A stretch of DNA of 64,000 nt from Chaetomium olivaceum (GCA_039881045.1 JAYWVB010000007.1:558001-622000); one strand, 5' to 3'. Numbered from the stretch's first letter, positions 10,589-22,783 are shown. A program made the numbers and translations. Notes: a model not told the origin generated them from the letters alone.

Positions 10589-11669
10589 TGGAAATGCGTT
10601 GAACTATAGATTACAGTATAACACTCTCTTGATCGAACTACATTGCTCCATGGCCGCCAGCGGGTTAAATTACCTGATGGTCGGGGCAGGGCTGCGGGGG
10701 GGGATTTGAGCGAGGAAGCCGGCCCGGGGAGATGGCTCGAGATACAGGAGACATTTTCTTACGCTTAGTGTATTATGCGTCTAGCTAATGAGCGAGCGAT
10801 ATACGGGGTGGCCGGTGGTAAGGAGGCCGGAAAGTAGAACCGCATCGATTGGCCTTCAGATTGTTTAGAAAACCCCGAGCCCAGGCGTTGTCAGTAGATG
10901 TATGTACTGTGTAAAGCCGGGCCAGATTCATCATTCATATGCTGCAGCTCTCCGTGAGGCTTACTGCCCACCCTTCCTCTGCCCGTGCTGCCGCTTGGGG
11001 CCCGTTTGCCCCAACCATAAACCTTCTGCCGTGAATCTCTGAGTCCATAATTATCGAACTACGAAGTATCTCAGAGATTACCCGACAGCCAAGTGTGAAT
11101 GGGTACTTTTCCCCTTTTATGAAACAGCCTGATACTGTGAGACGGGTCTGTACATTAGAAACTTCCTTTTTCGTTCGTGGTCCTGGGCACAGTTCACCGC
11201 CTTTGCGCGCTCTTATCACGATTTGGAGTAGGCGGACTTCGGTGACAAAAACACTGGTTGCATACAAATCTGTTCCTCAACTTCCAACTTCCACAAAAGC
11301 CGTCAGCTACCAGCCAAAAAAACACGAAGGAAGTTGAATATAATAATCGTGTATCGGGTTATTCTATATCCAGCTTTTCAAGTGTTACAATGCTCGGGTG
11401 TCAAGAAATGTCATCGAGTTGAATAAAGGTATCGAGGCGTGATCGACAAGCAACCCGCCCTAATTGGACTTCTGTGTAACATACCTTTCCGTTTATTTCG
11501 TAGCCGGATTCTCGCTGTGGAGGGGCGCTGCCCATAGCCTTGTCGCTGCGGCACAATTCGGACAGATCTGCTTCCCGACGTTGTAGGCAAACCCACAACA
11601 CTCTAGCAAAATCATATCTGATAATTTCGACCTCCGCCCTCCACTTGCCAAGACCACCGAGCCGGAGAC
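10589..11669. other. Intergenic region upstream of the HET gene
   Basis: Short overlapping ORFs on both strands show no family features. A G-rich patch lies at 10682-10705. Nothing else is recognised. Confidence 0.4.
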
Positions 11670-14079
11670 ATGGCTAATGAAACTTCCGGAAGCATTGCGC
11701 TTCAAAGCCTGCCTGCAGAAGGTGACGAGTCAGCAACAGCGTCCCGCGAGACGCTCGTCGCACCACCCACCCTTGGCGCTCCCCCGCTTTGCGATCGATG
11801 TTCGATATTCGACGTTCAGTCATTTACTAAAACGCCGAACCGAACTCGGGGATACAAAAGGAGTGATGTAAAAACGTCCGCAGCCTCCAATTGTCGATTC
11901 TGCCGTCTCCTGCTGGAGAGCGTTGAGGGCTTAGACCCGCCAAAGCCGTTCTACATCTCGACCTTTGGAGGGCTGAAATCGACGAGGCCCGAGTTATACA
12001 TACATATGACGCTGTCTGAAAATGGTGAAACGGCTACCAAGAAGACGGGTGGTCCTTTCGGGTTTAATCGTTTGCAGATAGCGGTTGGTGGCAGGTTTGA
12101 GGAGGTTAGGAGTCATTCCGAGGTGGAGCTTTGTGTTGCAGCGGATAGGCGTGAGTTTAAATGGCTTCAAATGGCAGAAGAAATGCAAAGTTGAAGCTGA
12201 TTGCATAATGCAGACAGCCCAGCGGCGAATGAGCAGTTCATCAGTGGTCGATGTCTTGGGGTAGATCCAGCTGAGGAAGCATATTGGGAAACGATCAGAG
12301 GTTGGCTCGATGAATGCGCTGGCTCCGAAAACTCATCTCCGTTCAACGAAGCCACCAACGGACACAAGAAGTGTCAAGAAACAGCATCGGGACTGGAAAG
12401 ACTAGGCCGCAGTAATCAGGTAATGCCGATTCGCTGCATCAAGGTCGATGCCACTGGCAAAACCCTTGACACTCGAGGACACTGAAACCAGGGCGGAGCC
12501 ATATCTTACGTTGACCCATCGATGGGACTCGGACAAGCCAACAAAGAGAGTTGAAGCATGCCAGACAACCACGGACAATCTTAATGACCGGCTGAACGGG
12601 AAAGGGTTTTGCGAGCTGCCACAGCATTTTCTAGATGCGTTCCACATTGCCGCAAAGCTTGGTGTCGAATATGTCTGGATTGATTCCTTGTGCATTATTC
12701 AAGCTGGCGACAATGACCACGACTTCAATGTGCAAAAGTCAAAGATGGCACAATACTATCAACGCTCGCTGCTGACGATTGCGACTACCGCAAGCGACTA
12801 CCTGACGAGAGGCATCCTGAAGAGTCATAACCAAGCCGCGGTTCCGTGGAGTTATCCGCCTGTTCAACTAAGCTACCGAAGTACAAATCTGCCAGATGAA
12901 GCAGCTGGCCATTTCTACGTATACAAGCGACGACAGAAGCTAGTCGACGACTACTGGGAGAATGTGCGGTCCGCCGAGGTGTTCAATCGAGCCTGGATCC
13001 TCCAAGAGTGGATGCTGAGCAAGAGATTTCTCTGGTACACGCCCGAGGGCATGTTCTTCGAATGCCACTCGAAAGCACCCAGAACCCCAGCCGGAGATCA
13101 AATCAGCCAGAACATCATTGGCAGGCGGGAACTGCATTCCCTGTTTGACCTGAAGCAACACCTCCACTGGACGAATACTTTGATCGTCAGCTTTTGGTAC
13201 GATGCTATCGAGGTCAATTCCACCTTCGACATCGGTAGGCTTTCCGATCGTATTCCCGCCGTTGCTGGCTTGGCATTCGAGGTGGCAAATATCATGGCAG
13301 CAGTAGCACCTGGAAATCGTCAGCACGACGAGACTGCGATCAGGCGGGTCGTGTATATTGCTGGGCTCTGGCTGCAGGATATTCATCGAGGGCTACTATG
13401 GGAAGTAGATCCTTCGGCGTCAGATGCGACTAGGAGTGTCGAAGGCGTGTCATCATGGTCATGGGCTTCGTACTTTGCGCCGGTCAAGTTCCCAAAGCCG
13501 GACTCGAATGTTCGCCACGAGATGGTTGTCACTGGGTTGTGTCTCGAGGAGCGGACCGAGAGCCATGCTGAGCCCCAGTGGAAATGTGCCGATAACAAGG
13601 TTACCGGTATGCCGTCCGAAGGGCTTTTTGATACAGGAAACATGTTTTCCTGTCTCCATGTTGAAGGCGTCATACTACCAGTCTGGATACGGGGTTATCT
13701 TCAACGGCTCAAGGACATCGAAACTGTAGCCTTTGCAACATGCTATGGCGAGGCACCAAAACCAGGCAGATGGAGGGCGATTCACGCTAATTTCGACGAC
13801 GATGTGATCATTGGCTGGGCGTCTGTCGAGCGACTACCGAGAGAGCAGAACGTCTGCGCTGACTACGGTTCTGACGTGCTGGCCCTTCACGTCTCAACGA
13901 GGTACTTCAAGGTCGGCTGGATGCTGACACGCTCTTGTCCTGTTATTGATCTGCTGATCATCAAGGAGAAGGCAGGTCAGGTGGGTGTGTACGAGCGGAT
14001 CGGGGTTGGAAGGGTTTTTGATATTCCCGTCTCCCAGAGGTTTCAGACCGCAGTGAAGACAAACGCTCAACTGATTTGA
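11670..14079 (+). CDS. HET-domain protein (heterokaryon incompatibility type), one frameshift
   Basis: HET proteins trigger regulated cell death when incompatible fungi fuse, or act in related non-self responses. Exon 1 (11670-12150) has the Cys pairs often seen at the N-terminus of this family (LCDRCS and NCRFCRLL). An intron (GTGAGT at 12151, CAG ending at 12213) leads in frame to HSPAANEQF. The HET core follows: CIKVDATG, then, in the next frame, EPYLTLTHRWD, LPQHFLDAFHIAAKLGVEY and VWIDSLCIIQ, with a long C-terminal region to the stop at 14077-14079. The two frames join between about 12440 and 12480. One extra A in the AAAA run near 12460 would explain it. With that base removed the protein would be about 780 residues and otherwise undamaged, so this is either a fresh pseudogene or a sequence error. 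Confidence 0.8.
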
Positions 14080-14282
14080 TGGTGGAAACGACTAAAGGGG
14101 CAATGAAGCTGTTTCATCTCTTGCATGGGCACTTTGATGAACTTGGAAGATATTTCTACTTGACCTTTTTGTCATCTCTCTGTCGTACCAGACTAACCGC
14201 CTTACCTTCTGGTTTGACGATGGGCCGATACTAAAATCTCTGGGCTCCTTCTTGAAAGGCACTCCTCTCTCGGATGAGCTTT

Positions 14283-16012
14283 TCAACCACCCTGCTCAGC
14301 CTGCTGCACAACATCGGGAACGTGCTCTCCTGCCGCACCAGATATGCTCTTGAGTGAGACAATTAGCTCATAGACCAACTCCAGAACAGCATGCACCGCA
14401 TATATGGTGACCAGAATCCGAGCTGGCCCACTGTATGAAACAAATCCCAACGTAGCCCCCTTGATTGCCCCTTGCTTGTCCATCAACCTGTTCCACTCTT
14501 CGATTGGCAAGTTTTTTGGGAGCTCAGAATTCCAGTCTTTTATCAGGTACCTCTCGCCCTTGTGATAGTATAAAGCGATTAATATGATGATGGATATCCG
14601 GACAAGAGCGGGAATGTACCGCCGAGCTGCGCTGAAACCATGACCTAAATGCCCGAGATGACTTTGGCAGGATTCTAGTGGCGGTTCCCCTGTGGTCTGG
14701 CTTGCTAAGCAGCTATGGTGAGTTGGGTGTATCCTCAACCCGGCCGGCATCTGTGTATTTTCTACACGTATTGATTCGTTTGTATTTGGGTCGAAGAATA
14801 CTGCGCGCCCCCAGGTTCTTTGCACTTTAATCAGATTCGATGGTGGTTTTGGCTCTCGCTTAGCGAACGTCCATCGTCGAAGGAAATTAGTCGAGGAGTA
14901 GAGGCATAAAGCGTGACCGGTCAAACAGAGGTATAAAGGACGGTACGGATGACTAGGTACTCACACAGCAAGTCAGACGGACGGCTTTAGCGTCAATTGG
15001 GGGATGGCGACACTTACGCATACTTGATTTGCGGTTCCATTTGCTTTTGTCGGATAATGGAAATTGTCTCCCATGTGAGAAACGTCATGTAGAAGGCCAG
15101 CAGCTTATAGAGCAGTGGGTAACGCAGCCAGGCTCGGGATCCTCTAAGGGCGTGGGGGATGGTGTCAACATATCCTGTGGCAGGGCAGTAATCTGCCGGA
15201 CATGGTATCACGGGAGTTGTAGTCGATCCTGGCGAGATTGCGGGGTTGGCGGCGGTCTCGCTCCCTGTAACAGATGTAGCCTGCGCGAGTGTGGTTTGAC
15301 CAGGCCGTCTCGTTCTGAGGGAAGCAGCCCACGCGTCGTGAAGAGAGCTCTGGCCTTGTGTTGGTGATGGTAAGGTTGAAGCTGGCTCATCGCGATATCG
15401 TATCGGTCTTGACGGCTCATACTGTGTATCGTTATCCGTCAGCAGAAATCGTCTTGCCATCCGAATGTAGAGGCCATGAATCGGAAGCAGCGTCGCCAAC
15501 GCTGCAACCGCGGACCAAAGGCTAATCTCCCACGAGAGGCTAAATCCAGCCCACTTCTTCCTGTCCTATCCAGCGGCCAGAACGATGGTCCAGATATGCA
15601 TTATTAGGAGTGGGAGCGGAGCTGCAAAGATGATGGCGTAGACCGAGAACTGATAAGCCCTGGCCGGTCGACGAAGCCAGAAGAATCGGTCAAGGTGTCG
15701 AAACAAAAGGCTCGTAACAATCCAAAGGGCGCATTCATACCACCAGATCTGAACCGTCATCTGCGCTTGTCGTCGACCAGATTTCGGAAGCATGAGCAAG
15801 TCTGTCATCAGGCGGAAGGCTGCCAGGATCATATGGTGTGCAGTGGCAAACCCGATGAGAAAGCGATAACATTGGTGTCGGTGGAGCCATAATCGTACCA
15901 CCCACTTAGGATAGAGGTCCGACGAAAGCATATGGCGTTCCATGACGACGAGGATGGAGATGATGAGTTTGGCCTGGTGCTGATGCTGTTCGGAGGAAAT
16001 GGGGCAGTGCAT
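14283..16012 (-). pseudogene. Multi-pass membrane protein gene with an in-frame stop
   Basis: One continuous frame runs from about 16012 to 15018, joins through an intron (GTAAGTG donor at 15017, CTAG acceptor ending at 14953, 65 nt) to 14952-14283, and ends at a stop. It codes for about six hydrophobic spans, among them ISILVVM, YECALWIVTSLLF, YAIIFAAPLPLLIMHIWTIVL, LLYKLLAFYMTFL and ISIIILIALYY. At 15566-15568 an in-frame TAG interrupts it, right after VLAAG; the same frame then continues as DRKKWAGFSLSWEIS with no splice signals that could remove the stop. A CAG-to-TAG change, the type caused by RIP, would give this. The first exon is uncertain: an ATG at 16012 is possible, but an upstream exon may exist. 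It converges on the HET gene, 204 bp apart. Family not recognised. Confidence 0.6.
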
Positions 16013-16469
16013 TTGCACGTGGGAAGTCCCATGTATACTTGTGTAACCGTATCGCTACGATAATTAGGTACATGTACCTGAGGGTGACGGCTTGTGCATT
16101 CCACACCATCTCGCAAAGGCTAATTAAGGAGGAAGACAACTGCGTAACCGCCAGCCTTGTCCAGACTCTCCCGATAGGGATTTATCTTTCGGCATTGTCC
16201 ACTGCGTGGTACCCTCCGCAGCACATATCTGATATTCTGATTGGCTTGCAGTCAAAGGCGAACACGCAGACAGCGAAGCTCGACAGTCGCTCGAGCGATA
16301 GTTAGTGGACTCTTGCACGAACCAAGCTCGCGGTTGTTGGCCGAAACTGCTTGAAAGGTGGGGACTTGCCCGTAACGTTAAATCAGCAAGGTTGGATGAT
16401 GTTTTTGTTTTGTTTCATTGCCTAACTATAAAACATCGAAAGTGCCAGACTCAGGATGGCAATCAAAGC
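16013..16469. other. Intergenic region
   Basis: No gene is recognised. It may contain the unplaced 5' exon and promoter of the minus-strand membrane-protein gene. Confidence 0.35.
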
Positions 16470-16866
16470 TTATATAGGTATTCAGGTAGCTTTAACTGCA
16501 GTCCACTGTATCTGGCGTCAGCGACTCGGAACAGAGGAATCGTCGAGTCCTTGCTTGACACAAATATTCGGGCCCGCAACATACCGGCCCGATTACCTAG
16601 ATGATAAGGATGTGTCGGGACGGAGCCCCCTCCTTGTAGCAGCTTTCCACGGTGCCTTGGAAATCGGCATGTTACTAGTTGAGTCGGGTGCCTCTGCACA
16701 ACAGACAGAGTTCAAATTCATGATGCTGGCCGACTTAGCCAAGAAAAGCAATTATCCGGGAGTAGTCTCATATCTCAGGGAACGGGGACGAAAACAAGAC
16801 TGGCGAGATTCCGGCAGGTTAGGTTCACCATCGTCAGCTTTGCTGAAATCTTATGACATAGCTTGA
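16470..16866 (+). pseudogene. Ankyrin-repeat remnant
   Basis: Two adjoining frames hold ankyrin-like units. SPLYLASATRNRGIVESLL (one frame) is followed by GRSPLLVAAFHGALEIGMLL (another frame), the latter matching the usual ankyrin helix-turn-helix pattern. A shift near 16590 separates them, so it is broken. About 35 bases at 16553-16588 are nearly identical to 10483-10518 in the kinase remnant, showing that both derive from one repeated gene family. No start codon or N-terminal domain is preserved. Confidence 0.6.
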
Positions 16867-17545
16867 CGGGTGATCTGGGACAATAAAGTCCACAGATTCA
16901 GGCAGGGTAAGAATGCGGAACTGTCGCAGTATAGGCATCTCTCGGTAAGCTCTTAAGAGCTTGGCATTCACCCTGAAAGCTTGGCATGCAGGAAAAGGGG
17001 TTTTCTTTTGTATTTAGTCCGCTCCTGAGAGCTACTCTCCTTTGTTCATAACTAAGGCACTTTTACCTCACGTTTTCCCACTATCAGGAGCTCCCTGCAG
17101 TGCAACAGGAACGATCTAGCGAGGATAAGGAATGACCATATCTAGTATCCCGGGAATAGAAGGAGTTATACACCACTACGTCTCTAGTACCCATTTTATG
17201 TACAACTTTAAATAGGTTGTATCACGCTCTCGTTTTTTGCGAATTGACGAGCGGTCCTTGCTCGAAGTTGCCGGGAACTCCAATACCACTGCGTCGGAAT
17301 ATGTATGTATCCATGTAGTTACCTAACTACTGTGTAACCTCGCTCCCAACCTGACTCAATCTATCATGCTGCACCTTCCGGTGAGGCCCACCGCATAATT
17401 ACCCCTCATCAACCCGTCCTGCGACCTGGGACTGCCCCCCCCAACCACATATTCGTAACTGTGAGCCTGTGCATCTGTCATTTTCAAGTTCCAAAGCATT
17501 TTCAATGGAGTACGAGTTTGCCACTGCCCGGAAATACCGCATAAC
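16867..17545. other. Intergenic region upstream of BTB copy 2
   Basis: No gene or repeat is recognised; presumably contains the promoter of the BTB gene. Confidence 0.4.
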
Positions 17546-18453
17546 ATGACTTCGACAAGCGGGAACTACCGCGACGAATTCTTGAGCTCGCTTGATAAGT
17601 ATGGCCATCTGAGACCGCTTGCCCTGTATCATCGTTTCTCACACGCTACGAGAGCAGGCTCTACAAGGAAGGAACGTATTCGGACTTGACCATCACCTGC
17701 GGGCATGACAAATACAAAGTGCACAAGGCGATCGTCTGCCCGCGCTCGGACGTTTTCGCAACGGCGTGCAATGGCCGTTTCGAGGTTTGTAATCACTTTT
17801 CGGCTCCTCCATAAAAGAATGTAGGAACCTAGCTAATAAGCTGCAAGGAAGGGAGGACGGGCATCATTTCCCTCCCGGACGACGACCCCCAAGCCGTGGC
17901 CATGATGATACGCTTTTTCTACTATTTTGATTACCCAACATTATCGGAACTCCAAGAGGAGGCTTCTAGAATTCCGAACCACCCAAATCCGAAGGAATCA
18001 AAGTCGCCCACCAAAATGGTGGAATCAACCTCGGGATTTAACTATCTAGGCCATCCCGTGCCCAAGCCGGAGGCTGAGCCCGAATTGTTGACTCCAAACT
18101 TGATGATTCACGCCAGGGTATATGCTCTCGGGGAGAAGTACGATATAGGGGGCCTGAAAACCCTCTCGCTCGAAAAGTTCAAGACAGAGGCACGAGTTCA
18201 TTGGAACACCGATGGTTTCATTAGCGCTGTTGAGGAAGTGTACACCTCCACAATAGATCAAGATCGGGGTATGCGGGATGCAGTAGTGGAGGCTATTTAC
18301 GAACACATCTCTGTCCTTGATAAGAAGCCGATGCAGGATGTGGTCAGACGCCTCGATTTGTGTTTTGACCTCATGATGAGATTTCGGCCGGCGATACGAG
18401 GCGTGGAGCGTGTGGACTATGGAAGCGTTAGGCGGAGAGCGCCACTCTTGTAA
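17546..18453 (+). CDS. BTB/POZ-domain protein (copy 2, intact)
   Basis: Three exons give a 261-residue protein: 17546-17598, 17658-17784 and 17848-18453. Splice sites are GTATGG...GCAG and GTTTGT...CAAG, with the frame kept across both joins. Exon 2 encodes the BTB core (TYSDLTITCG, YKVHKAIVCPRS), and exon 3 gives MMIRFFYYFDYP, then ARVYALGEKYDIGGLKTLSLEKF and a C-terminal helical region. This is the layout of the many small fungal BTB proteins with no other domain, thought to be adaptor-like. Intron positions and the 127-nt exon 2 are identical to copy 1 at 5456-8793, so the two arose by duplication. Copy 2 carries no repeat expansion and no insertion. The unusual AAG 3' splice site of the second intron is shared by both copies. 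Confidence 0.85.
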
Positions 18454-20036
18454 AAAAACGATTGATAGACACTTGTGTCACCGTCAGGCCACTGGGTGGT
18501 GGGATGGATGGCGATCTATAGTTTGTGGTCTGATATTCATGTGTGGCTCGGAATAACATCGTAGTTCGGCTATTACAGGCACCACTATTAGTCGAAGGGT
18601 TGAATGAATTGTTCTCTAGGAATAGCAAGAGTTCCATAAGGTAGTTAGGCGGCGCTGACAGTCTGCCATCCGACAGAGCGATCGAACCAACATGATTTTA
18701 TGAGAGTCTAGAGCCTCGGCGGTGTGGTGTGTTGGCTCGCAAAGTCTGAGAAATGGGCCATGGCGGGAAGGAGCTCGCATGTGCAATATGTATTATCCCG
18801 CGAGACTATTTCCAACAAGGACTACCGCCCACTCGGCCGTTGGCGAAATGGTAACAATTGGGTGGTCATCAGCCCAGGTATAAGGGTCAACACATCTCCG
18901 ACGGGAGGTTTTGAGTTTCATCCGTGACCGGGGAACGGCCTTTGTGACCTGGCTACGGCGCTGCAGAGAGGAGTAAAACCTTTATCGGGGGGGTTTCGTT
19001 CCTCATCCCCTGGTTGCGGGTGTTGGCGGAACAAGGCCAGAAGCGGTTCACAAATCCCGCGGTTATAGCGATGGTTGATCCAGACATGGTTACACAAGGT
19101 TCGCTTTGGTGGGTGCCAGGCCGGACTAGGAATCCGATGTCAAAATTGGTCGGGGTGCTGGCACAGCGACGAAAACCAGCGGAAACATGGCATTGCCATC
19201 CGAGGGCGCAGCCTCCGCTGATCATGCTTATGCATGACCGCGCAAGTTGCAGACGTCGCAGGCCAATCATGTCATGCACAAAGCTCGATGACAAGGCTGG
19301 CGCTCAATGTGTACGCAGCAGAGAGTCTCGGCATGCCGTACCCCTCTAGGAAGGGAAGCCACCCACATCGTCCACTCGTCTTCTATTCATCGTCCTCCAC
19401 CGTTCATCCCCCTATCACTTTTATCCTTCTTGCTCTTGTTGGTTACCCCTTATCCCGTCCGTTAAGTCCTCGCCCAACAGTGTTTGGATGATCTTGAGGC
19501 ATCCTACGGTCTACCTTACCCACACGACCTGCTGGGCGGCCGGCATAATCCCTCATGGTTGTGCGACACAACATTGGACTGCTACTCAACGCGACCTGGA
19601 AATTGAAGAATTCTCCGCATTTCGACCAGGAAGTCAGCACCAATCCCTGAGAGGCACGCCAGAATTCGCATTGTGGCCTCAGACATTTCAATAAGGTACA
19701 TATACCGTCAATACTCCTTGAACTTTCCATGTCCAGCAATATGCGGCTATCTCGGGCAGGGAGCGAGGGTAGTGACCTTCCCAATATTACTTCTTCGTCT
19801 TCCTCGGTACGAGTAGCCGAGGTTCTGCTCATTCAGTCTACCAGCGATGCTGATGGAACGACGACTGGGCGTTTTTATGCCAGCCCATCGGCGAGGTCAT
19901 TACCGGGCCCAAGCCTTCCGGAGTACCATCCGAAGCCTTCCGGAGTACCATCCGAAGCCTCTTAAGTCTCCACCCCCGAAACCCCGAGAAACAGAGACAG
20001 AAGACCCGCGATGGAGGAGCAGCAGGAATACCATCG
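18454..20036. other. Intergenic region and uncertain 5' part of the CorA-like gene
   Basis: No gene is recognised from 18454 to 19728. From 19729 an open frame starts MSSNMRLSRAGSEGS and may be the true N-terminus of the CorA-like gene. It is thrown out of frame by a 22-bp tandem duplication at 19911-19954. Confidence 0.4.
19911..19954 (+). repeat. 22-bp tandem duplication
   Basis: The unit beginning AAGCCTTCCGGAGTACC occurs twice head to tail. Since 22 is not a multiple of 3, one copy too many shifts any reading frame crossing it. Confidence 0.85.
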
Positions 20037-22783
20037 GTGGTGACCCAACAAGAAGAAACCCCCAATGGAGAAGAAACCCCCAATGGAGAAGAAACCCACA
20101 ATGGAGAAGAAACCCCCAATGGAAAAGAAGGAGGAGGAAGGCCATTGGCGACAACACATCTAACGCACCGCGACCTCCTGGGCCCTGCCGCCGTGCATCC
20201 CTCGGCCATCTCTCTGTTGAAGCCTGAAGTCCCAGGACTTCTCGCTCGTATTCTTATCGTGGCAGGCGATGATACGCTTGTCGACGCACTTGAGCCCTGG
20301 ATGATCAAAAAAAGGGGAGAACAGGAGGACGACGGGGAGCGGCGACGAGAGGCCTGCAAAGTAGGGTTTCCTGAATGGGATTTTAAGAGATTTATTGAGG
20401 CGCACATGAATGCAGATAATGATGAGCTACACCAAGAAGAGGAGGATGCAGTCGAGGAGAAGCCAGATTTTGTGTGCGTTATTGGTTGGTGGAGGCGGAG
20501 GGTCCAGGATCTCTCCAGCTTTGTCGTGGAGCGAAAGATTGCCGATGGGAGACCGTGGAGCACCGATGGGGCTTCTACCCCGTGGAACCGCGCGTTTGAC
20601 CGTTACTACCTCTGGCCGTCTTCTCCCCACAGGTATTATCACTTACTCTCAACGTCTCGGGAGGGAGGCGTAGCGATCAATGCCGCACAGGAGTGCATGT
20701 CTTTGTACTGGGCTGTGGTCGATGGCATCGAAACCGGTAAGTCCGGTCTCTTTTTCATCTATATTGTAACGTACTGACAGTTTTGTTCCAAATGCTGCAG
20801 GTGTGTTACTCGCTGATACGATACCCCATTACAGAGTCCGTCGCGTAAGGACTACTGAGATGGGTTTGGAGACGGAGCTCCGGGAGGATCCTCGTTTCAT
20901 ACCGCGTTTTCTAGCAACAGGCGTAGACGACGGCCAAAAACAACAACGAGGCAAGGAGGCAGATAAGGAGAGCCAGATGGCTTCCGGGGATACCATCAGT
21001 AACATGGTTATGCGGAACCCGCATCCCCGAATTCAAGACCCGCCGAGAACGCGAAGAGGAGCCCACGCCGAGGGCTCGACTGTCTCAATTTGTCAATGCA
21101 CTGGTAGAAGTCGAGTCCATGCCACAGGGCCGCCCCCAAGCCTTCGTGCAGTCCGTTATTGCAAACATGGTATGCCAGGATCTCTCAGACCTCCTCAGGA
21201 GTATAGGCTTGGTTCTCGATTCGATCGAGTTGAGCCTCCACGACGACTACATTCTCCAGCAGGCTATGCCGGCTTGGAGGGCATTTCTCGGCACGTGGCG
21301 GAATATATGTTACCATCAAAGCGCGCTACTTCAACGAATGGCTTCACAGCTCGCCCGTATGCCGGATCCGAGAAACAAAGAATCTGTTGCAACTGCCGAT
21401 CTGACCCAAAGCCTCTCACGGGTCAAAACTAAGTTGGACCGCTTGTCACAGCGTGTGGAATCCACGTTTCAGTCCCTCATGTCAAGCATCACCATCGTGG
21501 AAAGTAGTCGAGCTATCAGGCAGGCCGAACTGGTTACCAAACTCACCCAGCTTGCCTTCTTCTTTATTCCCCTCAGCCTGGTGGCTGGTGCGTTTGGGAT
21601 GAACATCAACGTGTGTTTTGCTCCCATCCATGTCCTAAATGCCTATTAACTGATCCCGTCATCTCAGGAGTTTGAGGGCCAGCTCGTCTGGTGGCACTGG
21701 AGTCTGGCATCCGCCGCCGTAAGCATTACCACGTACTCAATACTCTACGGGAGGGAGATCTACAACACCATAAAGTCGCTATCGAAGCAAGCCAAAATGG
21801 GGCTGGCAGCCATGCCAGCCGTGGCAGGTCTCTCCGTCGCGACATGGGCGCTTTCCTTGACTTCCTTTCCGAGCTCCGCAAAAGCCATCATCAGCGTCTT
21901 TGGGATATGGATTCCGCCGTTGCTTTTCTTCCGTTTTTTCGCTGGGACTGAGGAAAGCGTCTGCCAAGCACTTTTTCATTCATTGGTCATCACTATTCTT
22001 GGAGGGCTTTGCACCGCGGAATGGAGGCTGGTCGTCAGCGCCTCCATTCCGACCCGGGTGAAGGTGGCCGTGAGACCACTGATTTTTCTTGTTCCACTCC
22101 ACCTGATGGGCTTCGCCGAAAGTCTCCACTGGCAAATGCACAAAGCAAAGAGATTCCATGATTCAACCGGTGCCCCTCGCTCCCGGTGGCTCAGGAATTG
22201 TCTTCATCTCATCACAGCTGGCACAGCGACAGGGTTTGCCGTTGCTACCTAGGAACTGCGTGCGAGCACCTTGCCTGTTGGTATGCAGGTAAGCATTTCT
22301 TCCGTTTTGGCATGGCTGCTGGCAATTTGCATGTGTGCTCTTCATATATATCCTCGGGCGACGTGGACCGGCCCGCGGCTCGACGGGATGCGTCTGGTTT
22401 ACGCAGTTGCGACTGGGGTTGTGGTTGTAGTTGCGCTTGCTGTCATGGCATGGCAACTTAACGACAGCGATGCGCCAACAACAGTAAAATCAGCCATTGC
22501 TCCCCTGTTTTTTTGGCTCCCGGTAACCGGCATGTACATCTGGTGGGCTCAACATCGCAGCAAGGGGGGAATGACCTTTTATATGGTCGTGGTCCTAGGC
22601 CTGTTAATAGGGGTTAGCATCGGAGCCTGGAAGATTGGCGACAGTGGGCTTGATGCCGACGTGAAGACCGCTGCGGCAATGTGGGCCATCTGGTACGCCC
22701 GGCCGTTTTGTACGGGTGTGTTAAATCTATTTAGCCCTGCTAGTGACCGGAGTGTCGAGGGTATCACTAGGGAATCTCCGTAG
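20037..22783 (+). CDS. CorA-like divalent-cation transporter with extra membrane spans
   Basis: The CorA hallmark is clear: a long helical stretch (SLSRVKTKLDRLSQRVESTF), a first span LTQLAFFFIPLSLVAGAF, then GMN at 21599-21607, a short loop and a second span. Introns: 20736-20800, 21611-21667 (GTGTGT to CAG) and probably a 48-nt one removing the in-frame TAG at 22250-22252. Unlike a canonical CorA, about eight further hydrophobic segments follow (LAAMPAVAGLSVATWAL, AIISVFGIWIPPLLFF, VVVVVALAVMAW and others). The N-terminal half is not recognised and begins with an 18-bp repeat coding Glu-Thr-Pro-Asn-Gly-Glu. The frame changes between about 20990 and 21050, by a missed tiny intron or a one-base indel. 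Proteins of this type in fungi often function without demonstrated transport. The start at 20037 is provisional. Confidence 0.7.
20052..20129 (+). repeat. 18-bp coding tandem repeat (about 4 copies)
   Basis: The unit GAAGAAACCCCCAATGGA repeats four times with slight changes and codes for the peptide ETPNGE. Being in phase (18 = 6 codons), it can vary in copy number without breaking the frame. Confidence 0.85.
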
